DNA of 50,721 bases from Ferruginibacter sp. (GTDB taxonomy: Bacteria; Bacteroidota; Bacteroidia; Chitinophagales; Chitinophagaceae), in the NCBI GenBank assembly GCA_030655145.1, contig JAURWD010000173.1:1-50721 (forward strand), in the 5' to 3' direction. Under the pieces are notes generated by a model that searched no databases, was not told where the DNA came from, and was given only the letters and a program-made list of their open reading frames with translations. This document shows, piece after piece, positions 9,550 to 17,661 of this stretch. Numbering within the stretch: position 1 is the first letter of the stretch; every line of letters starts with the position of its first letter. The translations under genes were made by a program, and so were the position numbers.

Positions 9550-9590
9550 AACTAAAAACCCGTCCATTTCTGGATGGGTTTTTAGTTTTT
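9550..9590 (+). terminator. rho-independent terminator after secDF
   Basis: A 17-bp stem (9550-9566 with 9571-9587, one G-T pair) closes a TTTC loop and is followed by a T run. The A-rich 5' side would let it work on the minus strand as well. Confidence 0.9.
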
Positions 9591-9659
9591 AATCTGTTGA
9601 CGTTTTTCGGTTTCCCTGGTCAATACACAATTCCTAAGTATACAATCTTAAAGCACATA

Positions 9660-9689
9660 AAAAAGGCGACCATTGCTGGTCGCCTTTTT
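9660..9689 (-). terminator. rho-independent terminator after the iscA-like gene
   Basis: The stem AAAAGGCGACCA / TGGTCGCCTTTT (9661-9672 with 9677-9688) has a 4-base loop and a T-rich tail on the minus strand. It lies 19 bases beyond the stop of the A-type Fe-S carrier gene. With the secDF terminator it isolates the two convergent genes. Confidence 0.9.
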
Positions 9690-9707
9690 CGATAATATGT
9701 AAACTGT

Positions 9708-10052
9708 TTAAACGGCGAAAGAAGTACCGCAACCACAGGTTTTGCTTGCGTTCGGATTATTGAAAGTGAAGCCGCGGGAATTTAGTCCTCCCTGCCAGTC
9801 CACCTCCATTCCCATTAAATAAATACCATGTGATTTTTCCATGATGCAACTGATTCCTTCCAGTTCAAAATGCTCATCTTTTTCAGTCGGCTGATCAAAT
9901 CCTAATACATATGTCATGCCGCTGCAACCACCACCCTTAACGCCTACCCGCAATAAGTTGGTCGCATCAAAATCCGGGGCGTTCATTAAGCGTTTGATTT
10001 CTGCCACGGCGCCCTCAGTAAAACTCACCGGTGTTGCTATTGTTATTTCCAT
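9708..10052 (-). CDS. A-type iron-sulfur cluster carrier (HesB/IscA/ErpA family)
   Basis: A 114-residue carrier that receives Fe-S clusters from a scaffold and delivers them to apo-proteins. The three cluster-binding cysteines are C43 (GGGCSGM) and C106 and C108 (CGCG). The 63-residue spacing and the CxC pair near the C-terminus are diagnostic. The family stretch GVKGGGCSG and the C-terminal GTSF are intact. The gene stands alone with its own -7 box and terminator. Whether it corresponds to IscA, SufA or ErpA cannot be decided from sequence, so no symbol is given. Confidence 0.93.
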   Translation of the reverse strand: MEITIATPVSFTEGAVAEIKRLMNAPDFDATNLLRVGVKGGGCSGMTYVLGFDQPTEKDEHFELEGISCIMEKSHGIYLMGMEVDWQGGLNSRGFTFNNPNASKTCGCGTSFAV

Positions 10053-10066
10053 ACTTTTAATTTGAG

Positions 10067-10074
10067 CAAAGGTA
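10067..10074 (-). promoter_or_regulatory. -7 promoter box of the A-type Fe-S carrier gene
   Basis: The minus strand reads TACCTTTG, an exact TAnnTTTG match. It ends 14 bases before the ATG, giving a leader of only about 8-10 bases. No good -33 box is seen. Confidence 0.55.
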
Positions 10075-10162
10075 AATACAAAATGAAAACCCGAAGGGAA
10101 CCTACCTTGCGAAACAGGGAAAAATTAGAAAAGCTTTAACGTACTTTTACAAAAAAATAATC

Positions 10163-10684
10163 ATGTTATTATTTGAAGTTGGTTTTGTTGAAATACAAGG
10201 AATGGCAACCGTAATTATTTTTGCTTTCCTGTTTTATTTAATGACCGAACTGCGGATGATCAGGCGCGACATGGCGCAACTACAGCCCGCGGCCCGCACG
10301 GCCAACAGCGGGTTGCCCTTGCAGGCTTACGAGCGACTTACCTTACTGGCAGACCGGCTTTCTTTAAAAAACCTCGTCACCCGCTTGCACTCCACGGAGT
10401 TTAGTGTAGCCCAGTTACAAATGCTGTTGCTGGAAAATATCCGTACTGAATTTGAGCATAACACCACGCAGCAGGTATACGTAAACCCGGAAGTTTGGAA
10501 GGCAGTGAATAACATGAAGGAGCAAAATATTTACATCATCAATCAACTTGCAGCAGGGCTTCCCCCAAATGCACCTGCGGTCGAACTAAGCAAACTTATC
10601 CTTGAATATTCATCCAGGGAAAATGCTGAATTAAGCAACATCGTACTGGATGCCATTCAATACGAAGTAAAAAAACTTGTCTAA
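10163..10684 (+). CDS. conserved hypothetical protein, N-terminal membrane anchor
   Basis: I do not recognise this 173-residue protein. The first 30 residues contain one hydrophobic helix ([15 protein letters not shown]) followed by basic residues, so it is probably anchored with the bulk in the cytoplasm. The rest is predicted helical, with an alternating hydrophobic pattern and a pair of leucine-rich segments. The ATG at 10163 is preferred over the internal ATG at 10202 because the latter has AAGGA immediately abutting it with no spacing. It lies 49 bases before the mutase gene on the same strand, so co-transcription is plausible. No function is proposed. Confidence 0.75.
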   Translation: MLLFEVGFVEIQGMATVIIFAFLFYLMTELRMIRRDMAQLQPAARTANSGLPLQAYERLTLLADRLSLKNLVTRLHSTEFSVAQLQMLLLENIRTEFEHNTTQQVYVNPEVWKAVNNMKEQNIYIINQLAAGLPPNAPAVELSKLILEYSSRENAELSNIVLDAIQYEVKKLV

Positions 10685-10733
10685 ATCTTACGACAACTCC
10701 GCTCTTGCACCGCACACTTCTTATTACCACTGT

Positions 10734-12287
10734 ATGAAAAAAAAGATCACTGATTCCGGGATTGAAATAAAGGAAGTGTATACTGCCAGTGATGCTCCGG
10801 AGGACGGAAATGAATTGCCCGGTGCGTTTCCTTTTACCCGTGGTGTTCAGCCCGACATGTATCGGGGTAAGCTCTGGACCATGCGGCAGTATGCGGGCTT
10901 TAGCACGGCCGAAGAAAGTAACAAGCGCTACCAGTACCTCCTATCGCAGGGTGTGAATGGGTTGAGTGTCGCCTTTGATCTGCCAACGCAAATCGGTTAT
11001 GACAGTGACCATCATTTATCGGAAGGAGAAGTCGGGAAAGTTGGTGTCGCCATCGATTCGCTGGAGGATATGGAAAGCTTGTTTAAGGGCATCAGGCTCG
11101 AAGACATTACCACATCCATGACCATCAATGCAACCGGTTTTATTTTGCTGGCTTTTTACATAGCATTGGCGAAAAAACAAGGAGCAGATCTTTCAAAGAT
11201 TTCCGGGACCATTCAAAATGATATTTTAAAAGAGTATGCTGCAAGGGGCACCTACATCTACCCTCCCAAACCTTCCATGCGCATCATCACGGATATATTT
11301 GAATGGTGTGGTGAGCAGGTGCCGAAGTGGAATACCATCTCCATATCGGGTTATCATATCCGCGAAGCGGGCAGCACCGCCGTGCAGGAGATCGCTTTTA
11401 CGCTTAGTAACGGCAAGGCCTATGTGAAAGCAGCCATAGAAAAAGGAATGGACATCAATGTGTTTGGAAAACGCCTATCGTTTTTCTTTAATGCGCATAA
11501 TAATCTATTTGAAGAAGTGGCAAAATTCCGGGCTGCGCGGAAAATGTGGGCGGTGATCATGCAGGACCTGGGCGCTACAGATCCAAAAGCGATGATGCTC
11601 CGGTTTCACACCCAAACCGGGGGCGCCACGCTTACAGCCCAACAGCCGCTTAACAACGTAACCCGGGTATCCATCCAAACCCTGGCAGCGGTTCTTGGTG
11701 GTACGCAAAGCCTGCATACTAACGGGTACGATGAGGCGCTCAGTTTACCCACAGAAGAAGCTGCTGGGATTGCCTTGCGCACCCAGCAGATCGTTGCTTT
11801 TGAAAGTGGTGTGCCCGACACCGCAGATCCCCTGGCTGGGAGTTTTTATGTAGAAAGCCTTACAACAGAAGTTGAAGACCAGGCCTGGAAACTGGTAGAA
11901 AAGATCGATGCCATGGGCGGAAGTGTTGCCGCCATCGAACAGGGATTCATGCAGGACGAAATTGGTAAGAGTGCTTATGAATACCAGCGCCAGATCGAGA
12001 GTGGCGAAAAGATCATCGTGGGCGTCAATAAGTTCCAGTCAATCCAGGCATACACCCCTCCTTCCTTCAAAATAGATGACAACATTCGCCAGGTGCAAAT
12101 AGACAAGCTCTACAAGTTAAAGCAAGAACGCAACAATGCCTTAGTTGCCGGCTGCCTTCAACGCATCAACCAGGCTGCACAATCAACCGCCAACCTTATT
12201 CCTGCCGTGCTGGAAGCGGTAGAAAATTATTGTACGCTCGGCGAAATTTCGGATGAATTGCGCAAGGTTTTTGGCGAATATAAGTAG
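10734..12287 (+). CDS. methylmalonyl-CoA mutase family protein, large subunit (no B12 domain)
   Basis: The 517-residue protein is the TIM-barrel, acyl-CoA-binding half of a coenzyme-B12-dependent mutase. Residues Y53 (RQYAGF), R171 (ARGTYIYPP) and H208 (SGYHIREAG) are spaced 118 and 37 apart, the same as Y89, R207 and H244 of Propionibacterium methylmalonyl-CoA mutase. Isobutyryl-CoA mutases change the first two, so methylmalonyl-CoA is the more likely substrate. The chain ends after the barrel with no DxHxxG cobalamin domain, so a separate small subunit must exist elsewhere. I chose the ATG at 10734 ([16 protein letters not shown], family-like) over an upstream TTG at 10677 that overlaps the preceding gene. 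Confidence 0.9.
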   Translation: MKKKITDSGIEIKEVYTASDAPEDGNELPGAFPFTRGVQPDMYRGKLWTMRQYAGFSTAEESNKRYQYLLSQGVNGLSVAFDLPTQIGYDSDHHLSEGEVGKVGVAIDSLEDMESLFKGIRLEDITTSMTINATGFILLAFYIALAKKQGADLSKISGTIQNDILKEYAARGTYIYPPKPSMRIITDIFEWCGEQVPKWNTISISGYHIREAGSTAVQEIAFTLSNGKAYVKAAIEKGMDINVFGKRLSFFFNAHNNLFEEVAKFRAARKMWAVIMQDLGATDPKAMMLRFHTQTGGATLTAQQPLNNVTRVSIQTLAAVLGGTQSLHTNGYDEALSLPTEEAAGIALRTQQIVAFESGVPDTADPLAGSFYVESLTTEVEDQAWKLVEKIDAMGGSVAAIEQGFMQDEIGKSAYEYQRQIESGEKIIVGVNKFQSIQAYTPPSFKIDDNIRQVQIDKLYKLKQERNNALVAGCLQRINQAAQSTANLIPAVLEAVENYCTLGEISDELRKVFGEYK

Positions 12288-12582
12288 ACTCCATCGGTCC
12301 AGCTTAGAGTTTCGACCCTCCACATCAACTGCCATCTCTTGCAGGAAAATCCTTTTTTCAGCCACCATACCCACATTTCAGCAAATTGCTCGCAAATTTT
12401 TATAATGTGTATAAATAGACAGGAATTCTTGCAATAAAAGTTGTGGAATAATGGTTCACGGTACAATATTTGCTAATTGGCGGCAAGTATTTAAATGGAT
12501 AATTAGTTATATAAATTGATTATCGCAGGTGTTTTTGCAACTCGTGTATTGAATCATCTACTTTATATTTAAAATCCAATTA
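12288..12582. other. AT-rich intergenic region before the NHL-repeat gene
   Basis: 295 bases without a credible gene. The second half is strongly AT-rich and contains ATATTTGC around 12467-12474, a partial match to the -7 box, with a TTG about 22 bases upstream. No terminator hairpin is obvious after the mutase gene. The promoter for the NHL-repeat gene probably lies here, but I cannot place it firmly. Confidence 0.3.
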
Positions 12583-14943
12583 ATGATTAAGAACTACTCC
12601 CTGTTCCTTGCTGTTCTATGTGCCCTCACCATTCTCCCAGGAGGCACTAAATCTCAAATTATTACTTCTGTTGTAGGCAACTTCAATTCTGACGGTTATG
12701 GACCAACATCCATTGGCCTGAACCCGGTGGGTGAAGTGCTTGATGCAGCAGGCAATATGTACATCGCCGTTCCGGATCGTCACATTGTTCTAAAGCTTTC
12801 TGCAGCCGGCACTTTTTCTACCCTGGCTGGTACGGGTATTTCCGGGTATAGTGGTGATAACGGTCTCGCAAAATCAGCTCAACTGAGAAACCCCTGGAAG
12901 GTTGCAGTAGATGCAGCCGGCAACGTTTTGATCGCAGATAATATCGATAACCGCATACGCAAAGTAACCCCTGCCGGTATCATTACTACCATCGCCGGAA
13001 ACGGCAGAGGTGGTTGGTCTGGCGACGGCGGTTTAGCTACTTCAGCATGCTTGCAGGGACCAGTAGCGGTTGCTCTTGACGCAAGCGGTAATATGTTTAT
13101 TGCAGACTACGCAAACAGGCGGGTTCGCAAAGTGACCACGGCAGGTATCATTTCGACTGTAGCTGGAAATGGCGTTTCCGGTATCGGTGGTGATAATGGA
13201 CCGGGCACCTCGGCGCAACTTGGATTTGTATCGGCCATTACTTTCAACAACAGTGGAGAATTATTAATTGCGGACAATCCGAATGGTAAGGTGCGCAAAC
13301 TGGATAAATCAGGAATTATTACCACGGCAGCCGGCATCGGCGGGCTCGGTTTTTCCGGGGACGGAGGTTTGGCTACCCTCGCAAAATTTAACGCGATCAA
13401 TGGCCTGGCGGTTGATAAATCAGGTAACCTTTTTATTTGTGATACATATAACAGCCGGATAAGAAAAGTAAACACGAGCGGAATTGTAACAACAGTCGCA
13501 GGCACCGGTGCCAATGGCTTTGGTGGAGATGGAGGACTGGCAACAGCTGCTCAGATGTACCGGCCACGGAATGTGGCAGTTGATCTTTCCGGGAATTTAT
13601 TAATTTCCGGCAGCTTCAAGATCCGGAAGGTTACTGTAAGCACAGGTATCATCACTACGATGGTTGGAAATGGCAGCGGCGGATATTGCGGAGATAACGG
13701 ATCAGTTACAAAAGCTCAAATTTATCATCCTGTTGGCGTAGCCGCGGATGGTGCTGGAAACGTGTTCGTAGTCGATCGTGAAAATCATCGCATCCGCAAA
13801 ATCAGCAGCACAGGCATCATGACAACTCTTGCCGGTACAGGCAAACCAGGTTTTAGTGGCGATGGAGGTCCTGCGTCAGCAGCATCTATCAACCTACCGA
13901 CTTCTGTTGCTGTTGATAAAGCAGGAAACGTTTTCTTTTCAGATTACACAAACAATCGCATACGCAAAGTGTCAACTTCTGGCATTATCACAACAATTGC
14001 TGGGATAAGCGGACCGGGTGGATTTAGTGGAGATGGCGTGGCAATTACCGCTAAACTTTTTGGACCGGATGGAGTTTCTTGCGATGCATCTGGCAATGTA
14101 TATTTTGCAGATCAGTTTAACAACCGCATCCGTAAAATAACAACTACCGGAACCATCGTAACGGTTGCAGGAAGCGGTGGCCAGGGTTTTAGTGGCGACG
14201 GCGGATCTGCTTTGCAGGCTACCTTCTTTTGGCCAAACAACGTGAAGGTTGACAAGGCGGGAAATATTATCATCAATGACCGCAGAAATTATCGGGTGCG
14301 CAAAGTTTCAACAACAGGGATTATCACAACGATTGCCGGTAAAGGTTCACAAGGCTTCAGCGGCGATGGCGGTTTGGCGACCTTAGCAGGCGTAGACCCT
14401 ATGGGTATTGCTGTAGATACTTCGGGCAATATTTTTATCTCGGATAATACGAATGAAAGAATCAGAAGGGTGAATAAGTCAGGGATCATTTCTACGGTAG
14501 CGGGCAAAGGACCACAGTATGGTGACGGAGGCCTTGCCTTAAGCGGCCAGATACTTACACCAAATGGAATTTCTACTGATCCAGCCGGGAATCTTTTTGT
14601 TACGGATTACGACAATCATCGCATTCGCAAGATCGCATTGGCAGGTGTTAAATTAAGCAGGAGTACCAACCCCGTTTCAATTTCGGACGTAACCACCGCA
14701 AACAAATTCAGCATCTACCCTAACCCGGTACAACATACGTTAAATATCCAGTCAGAAAGAGCAGGCGCTATCACGATGATAGAAGTATTGGATGCGACTG
14801 GTAAGATCGTTCTTTCGAAAAAGATCAGCACGGTACAATCCCGCGTGAGCGTTCCACTTACAGGCCTGGTACCGGGAAGTTATTTTATCAGGACAACCGG
14901 AGATGACAAATCCATCCAGGTAAGTGAATTTATTAAAAACTAA
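12583..14943 (+). CDS. secreted NHL-repeat beta-propeller protein with T9SS type A sorting domain
   Basis: A 786-residue exported protein. Residues 1-25 are a Sec signal peptide. Residues 32-692 are twelve tandem units of about 56 residues, each with a D-x-x-G-N-x-(F/L/V)-(I/F)-x-D core followed by N-R-(I/V)-R-K and GIITTIAG, the pattern of NHL propeller blades. Units are joined by GFSGDGG-type linkers. Twelve blades would fit two six-bladed propellers (inference). The last 94 residues contain FSIYPNPV and a terminal beta-sandwich ending VSEFIKN, the C-terminal signal that directs cargo to the type IX secretion system. Ligand and role are unknown; surface binding to sugars, proteins or a matrix is possible. 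Confidence 0.9.
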   Translation: MIKNYSLFLAVLCALTILPGGTKSQIITSVVGNFNSDGYGPTSIGLNPVGEVLDAAGNMYIAVPDRHIVLKLSAAGTFSTLAGTGISGYSGDNGLAKSAQLRNPWKVAVDAAGNVLIADNIDNRIRKVTPAGIITTIAGNGRGGWSGDGGLATSACLQGPVAVALDASGNMFIADYANRRVRKVTTAGIISTVAGNGVSGIGGDNGPGTSAQLGFVSAITFNNSGELLIADNPNGKVRKLDKSGIITTAAGIGGLGFSGDGGLATLAKFNAINGLAVDKSGNLFICDTYNSRIRKVNTSGIVTTVAGTGANGFGGDGGLATAAQMYRPRNVAVDLSGNLLISGSFKIRKVTVSTGIITTMVGNGSGGYCGDNGSVTKAQIYHPVGVAADGAGNVFVVDRENHRIRKISSTGIMTTLAGTGKPGFSGDGGPASAASINLPTSVAVDKAGNVFFSDYTNNRIRKVSTSGIITTIAGISGPGGFSGDGVAITAKLFGPDGVSCDASGNVYFADQFNNRIRKITTTGTIVTVAGSGGQGFSGDGGSALQATFFWPNNVKVDKAGNIIINDRRNYRVRKVSTTGIITTIAGKGSQGFSGDGGLATLAGVDPMGIAVDTSGNIFISDNTNERIRRVNKSGIISTVAGKGPQYGDGGLALSGQILTPNGISTDPAGNLFVTDYDNHRIRKIALAGVKLSRSTNPVSISDVTTANKFSIYPNPVQHTLNIQSERAGAITMIEVLDATGKIVLSKKISTVQSRVSVPLTGLVPGSYFIRTTGDDKSIQVSEFIKN
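12676..14658 (+). repeat. 12 tandem coding repeats (about 168 bp each)
   Basis: The propeller-encoding region consists of about twelve degenerate units of roughly 56 codons. Recurrent coding blocks are AACCGCATACGCAAAGT-type (NRIRKV) and GGNGATGGNGG (GDGG). The first and last units are most divergent. Identity at DNA level is partial, so the array looks old, although short identical blocks could still recombine. Confidence 0.85.
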
Positions 14944-14963
14944 TTAACCGGATTGATAGAACA

Positions 14964-14993
14964 AGTCGCTTGCTTAACGCAGGCGGCTTTTTT
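14964..14993 (+). terminator. rho-independent terminator after the NHL-repeat gene
   Basis: AGTCGCTTGC pairs with GCAGGCGGCT (10 bp, two G-T pairs) around a TTAAC loop and is followed by TTTTTATTT. It begins 21 bases beyond the stop codon. Confidence 0.8.
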
Positions 14994-15213
14994 ATTTAAG
15001 GCTTGTTATGCGGTAACTGGTTGTTTGTTTTGGAGCTTTCCCTTTTACTAAATAGCATTCATTTTCCTTGTTGCCTTGACAGTGATGCGATAGGATTTGT
15101 TAACGCGCCAATATTGAAATAGGCTGCGGCGACTCGATATCGTATCCTTTTTCGGAAGCAATAAAAAGTCAGCAACAATCAACGCAAGCCGGCTTTCGTT
15201 GCTAACAAAATAA

Positions 15214-15241
15214 AACAGGCTGTCTTCGAAGACAGCCTGTT
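15214..15241 (-). terminator. rho-independent terminator after the TlpA-like gene (possible end of trp transcript)
   Basis: A perfect 28-base inverted repeat (AACAGGCTGTCTTC and its complement) with a TTCG-type loop. On the minus strand it is followed by TTTTATTTTG. No other terminator is visible between trpA and this point. Confidence 0.88.
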
Positions 15242-15264
15242 AACAAAATTTTAATTTAAGAAGT

Positions 15265-16365
15265 CTATTTCAACAAACCAGAGAGCTTTCTTTCAAGCGC
15301 CGGCCCTCTTAAGTTCTTACCGATGATTTTCCCGTCGGGGCCGATCAGGAAATTTTGAGGAATACTGGTGATCCCAAATTGTTGTGCTACTGCATTTGTC
15401 CAACCCTGCAAATCGCTTACATGTCCCCATGCAAGTCCGTCAGCCTGGATAGCTTCCACCCAGGCATTTTTGGCCTTATCCAATGATACACCGAGGACAG
15501 TAAAATTTTTGTCTTTGAACTTTTGATAATTGGCAACAACATTTGGATTTTCCTGGCGACAAGGGCGACACCAGCTTGCCCAAAAATCAATTAGGACATA
15601 CTTTCCACGGTAAGATGCGAGCGTCACCGGCGCACCCGTGGTATCAGCCTGGGTAAAGTCCTGGAGCACAGAACCGATAGGATTCTTTTTAGATTCGGCG
15701 ATCATCTGGGTGATATACGTTGCCATCGGCGTAGCTTTTACCTCAGGAGAAAGTTGGTTGAACAATCCTTCAGTAACCGCAATATCATCTGCAAGTTGCG
15801 TATGACGAATGATGGCGAGCGGGGCGATGTAAGACCCCGGGTGTTGCTTCACAAAATCGGTCATCACGCCCATAGCGTTACTTGTTGCCACAGAATCATA
15901 CGCAGCATTTTCTGCGAATAATTTTTGGTAGGGTTCTAGTGAAGAGATGAAGCCGGTATATTCCGCGTGGGAGGCTGAGCCCGAGACTATAGACTTTTCC
16001 ACCGAATCTTTTTTGCCCGAAACCTTCACAGTGCTGTTGTCCAGGAATAAGGTAATGTACGGCGGCTGTTTATTAAAAAGTATGATCTTAAAATCGGGTG
16101 TCGCTACTTTACCTGTGAAAACAAACTGGTTATTTTTAACCGTACTCTCCATTTCAGGTGCGCCGGTTTGACCATTTAACAAAGCGACGCTGGTGCCGTC
16201 GGGGAACCCTGTTACGTTCCCGGTGATCAAAAATCCATCAGCCGGTTTAACAGGTGCAGGCTTGGCTGACACAGTCTTCTTTGGTGCCGCAGCCTTTGGT
16301 TTTGTCTTGCTTTGCGCTACTCCCAAAAGCGGGAACAACAAGCCAATAAGTATAAACTTTTTCAT
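15265..16365 (-). CDS. TlpA-like thiol-disulfide oxidoreductase (AhpC/TSA-thioredoxin fold, DUF4369-type N-domain)
   Basis: A 366-residue exported thioredoxin-fold protein. It starts at MKKFILIGLLFP; the frame continues upstream to 16425, but that part overlaps trpA. An 18-residue signal peptide is followed by a lysine-, alanine- and proline-rich linker. A domain with GNVTGFPDGTSVALLNG then resembles the DUF4369 region of Bacteroidota TlpA/ResA proteins. The C-terminal thioredoxin domain has the redox motif WCRPC (C266, C269), the later cis-proline segment TSIPQNFLI and GKII. It probably reduces periplasmic disulfides, for example in cytochrome or outer-membrane protein maturation. It starts 46 bases after trpA and may be cotranscribed with the trp genes, though a functional link is not evident. 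Confidence 0.9.
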   Translation of the reverse strand: MKKFILIGLLFPLLGVAQSKTKPKAAAPKKTVSAKPAPVKPADGFLITGNVTGFPDGTSVALLNGQTGAPEMESTVKNNQFVFTGKVATPDFKIILFNKQPPYITLFLDNSTVKVSGKKDSVEKSIVSGSASHAEYTGFISSLEPYQKLFAENAAYDSVATSNAMGVMTDFVKQHPGSYIAPLAIIRHTQLADDIAVTEGLFNQLSPEVKATPMATYITQMIAESKKNPIGSVLQDFTQADTTGAPVTLASYRGKYVLIDFWASWCRPCRQENPNVVANYQKFKDKNFTVLGVSLDKAKNAWVEAIQADGLAWGHVSDLQGWTNAVAQQFGITSIPQNFLIGPDGKIIGKNLRGPALERKLSGLLK

Positions 16366-16411
16366 ATTCAAAATGTTGAGGTCGCAATTTAACTTGTTTT
16401 TAAGCATCAGT

Positions 16412-17182
16412 TTAATTGAGTACACTATTTAAGAATTCTTTAGTAGACCGGTTAAGGTCATTTGTTCCTTCCAGCGCCCGAATGTAGGCGCTTCCAATAA
16501 TGGCGCCGTTTGAAAATTCACAGGCTGCGGAGAAAGTTTCCTTGTCTTTGATTCCAAATCCAACCAGTACCGGGTTCTGTAACTCAAGGCCCTGCAATTT
16601 TTTAAAATAACCGGCCTGGTCGCTGATGACCTTGTTATTACCTGTTGTTGACGAAGAAGAAACAGCGTACAAAAATCCACTGCTCAATGCATCAATTTTC
16701 CGGATACGGGCTTCACTTGTTTCTGGTGTCACCAGGAAGATAAACCGGAGATCATATTTCTCAAACAATGGTTGGTATTCTGTTTCGAATTCATATATCG
16801 GCAGATCGGGCAAGATGAGGCCATCCACTCCTACTTTTGCTGCAGCCTCGCAAAACTCTTCGAGCCCGAATTGTAAAATGGGATTCATGTAGCCCATCAA
16901 TATAACCGGGAGTTGAATGGTTGGCCGCAGCGCTTCCAGTTGCTCAAACAGCACCTGAATGCTCATCCCATTTTCAAGAGCGACCATATTGCTTTGTTGT
17001 ATTACCGGGCCATCGGCCAGGGGATCGCTGTACGGCATTCCAATTTCTACAAGGTCGGCGCCGTTGTCCTGCAAGGATTGCATCACAGGCAATATGCTAT
17101 CCAGGGCCGGGTATCCGGCTGTGCAATACACATTGAGAACGTTGTGCTTTTTTCTTTTAAATAATTCGTCTATCCTGTTCAT
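16412..17182 (-). CDS. trpA: tryptophan synthase alpha chain
   Basis: Cleaves indole-3-glycerol phosphate to indole and glyceraldehyde 3-phosphate; indole is channelled to TrpB. The 256-residue TIM barrel shows the catalytic glutamate and aspartate in DLVEIGMPYSDPLADGP, the segment DGLILPDLP, and a phosphate-binding loop region SSSSTTG and VGFGIKD. The ATG at 17182 overlaps the stop of the upstream acetyltransferase gene by four bases (ATGA), suggesting translational coupling. It is the last biosynthetic gene of the trp operon. Confidence 0.97.
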   Translation of the reverse strand: MNRIDELFKRKKHNVLNVYCTAGYPALDSILPVMQSLQDNGADLVEIGMPYSDPLADGPVIQQSNMVALENGMSIQVLFEQLEALRPTIQLPVILMGYMNPILQFGLEEFCEAAAKVGVDGLILPDLPIYEFETEYQPLFEKYDLRFIFLVTPETSEARIRKIDALSSGFLYAVSSSSTTGNNKVISDQAGYFKKLQGLELQNPVLVGFGIKDKETFSAACEFSNGAIIGSAYIRALEGTNDLNRSTKEFLNSVLN

Positions 17183-17661
17183 ATTTGTTCTATTACCAGT
17201 TCCATTTTTATATCTGACCTCAGGTATTCCGAGTGCCCGACGGGCACCTCGACGAACCCATATTTGCGGTAGAGGTGAAGTGCGGGTAGCAATTTTGTGC
17301 TTGAGTAAAGTATGAGTTTTTTTAACTTCAATTCTTTGGCTTTCGCAATGGCAAATTCCAACATGCGGTTGCCAATTTTTAATCCCTGGAAGTTCTCGGC
17401 TACCGCCATTTTTGCCAGTTCAAATTCCGAATCCAGGGTTTTTAATAAAGCAAAGGTGCCCGCAATTTCATCGTCAAATGTTGCAAAGAAAATATGCCCA
17501 CCAGGTTCAATAAAATACCGGGTGGGATTTTCCAGCATGCGTTGATCAAGCGGCTCGATGGCAAAATATTTTTCGAGCCAGGCATAATTGAGTGCTGCGA
17601 ATTTCGGTGCAAGTTCCTTGCGAAAGGGAATGATCTTTATATGTTGATCGGGCTGGGTCAA
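17179..17661 (-). CDS. GNAT family N-acetyltransferase embedded between trpB and trpA
   Basis: A 160-residue acetyltransferase of the Gcn5-related fold. The acetyl-CoA-binding motif A region is visible around [17 protein letters not shown] (Q/R-x-x-G-x-G/A type, here QGLKIG). A C-terminal motif B stretch [12 protein letters not shown] follows. The preferred start is a TTG at 17661, which overlaps the trpB stop (TTGA) and gives IKIIPFRKE at the usual place for the first strand. The longer frame from 17715 would lie inside trpB. Its stop overlaps the trpA ATG. Both overlaps imply tight coupling with the tryptophan synthase subunits. The acetyl acceptor is unknown. Confidence 0.88.
   Translation of the reverse strand: MTQPDQHIKIIPFRKELAPKFAALNYAWLEKYFAIEPLDQRMLENPTRYFIEPGGHIFFATFDDEIAGTFALLKTLDSEFELAKMAVAENFQGLKIGNRMLEFAIAKAKELKLKKLILYSSTKLLPALHLYRKYGFVEVPVGHSEYLRSDIKMELVIEQI

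Larger units (their letters stand above)
14944..15264. other. intergenic region between convergent genes
   Basis: 321 bases without a credible gene. It holds a terminator for each flanking gene (14964-14993 and 15214-15241). Between them I see only AT-rich sequence and a near-palindrome at 15181-15200 (AACGCAAGCC GGCTTTCGTT) to which I assign no function. Confidence 0.6.

Noticed and set aside
13107-13514. A 135-residue minus-strand ORF (and similar ones) inside the NHL-repeat gene.
   Set aside because: It is a periodic shadow of the repeat units; the sense frame explains the region fully, with signal peptide and sorting domain.
12676-14658. Regularly spaced short identical blocks that could look like a CRISPR-type array.
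   Set aside because: The period is about 168 bases, the blocks are coding and degenerate, and there are no unique spacers or cas genes.
15181-15200. A near-perfect palindrome (AACGCAAGCC GGCTTTCGTT) between convergent genes.
   Set aside because: It is not positioned at a promoter and lacks a T tail of its own; isolated, it is not sufficient evidence of an operator or terminator.
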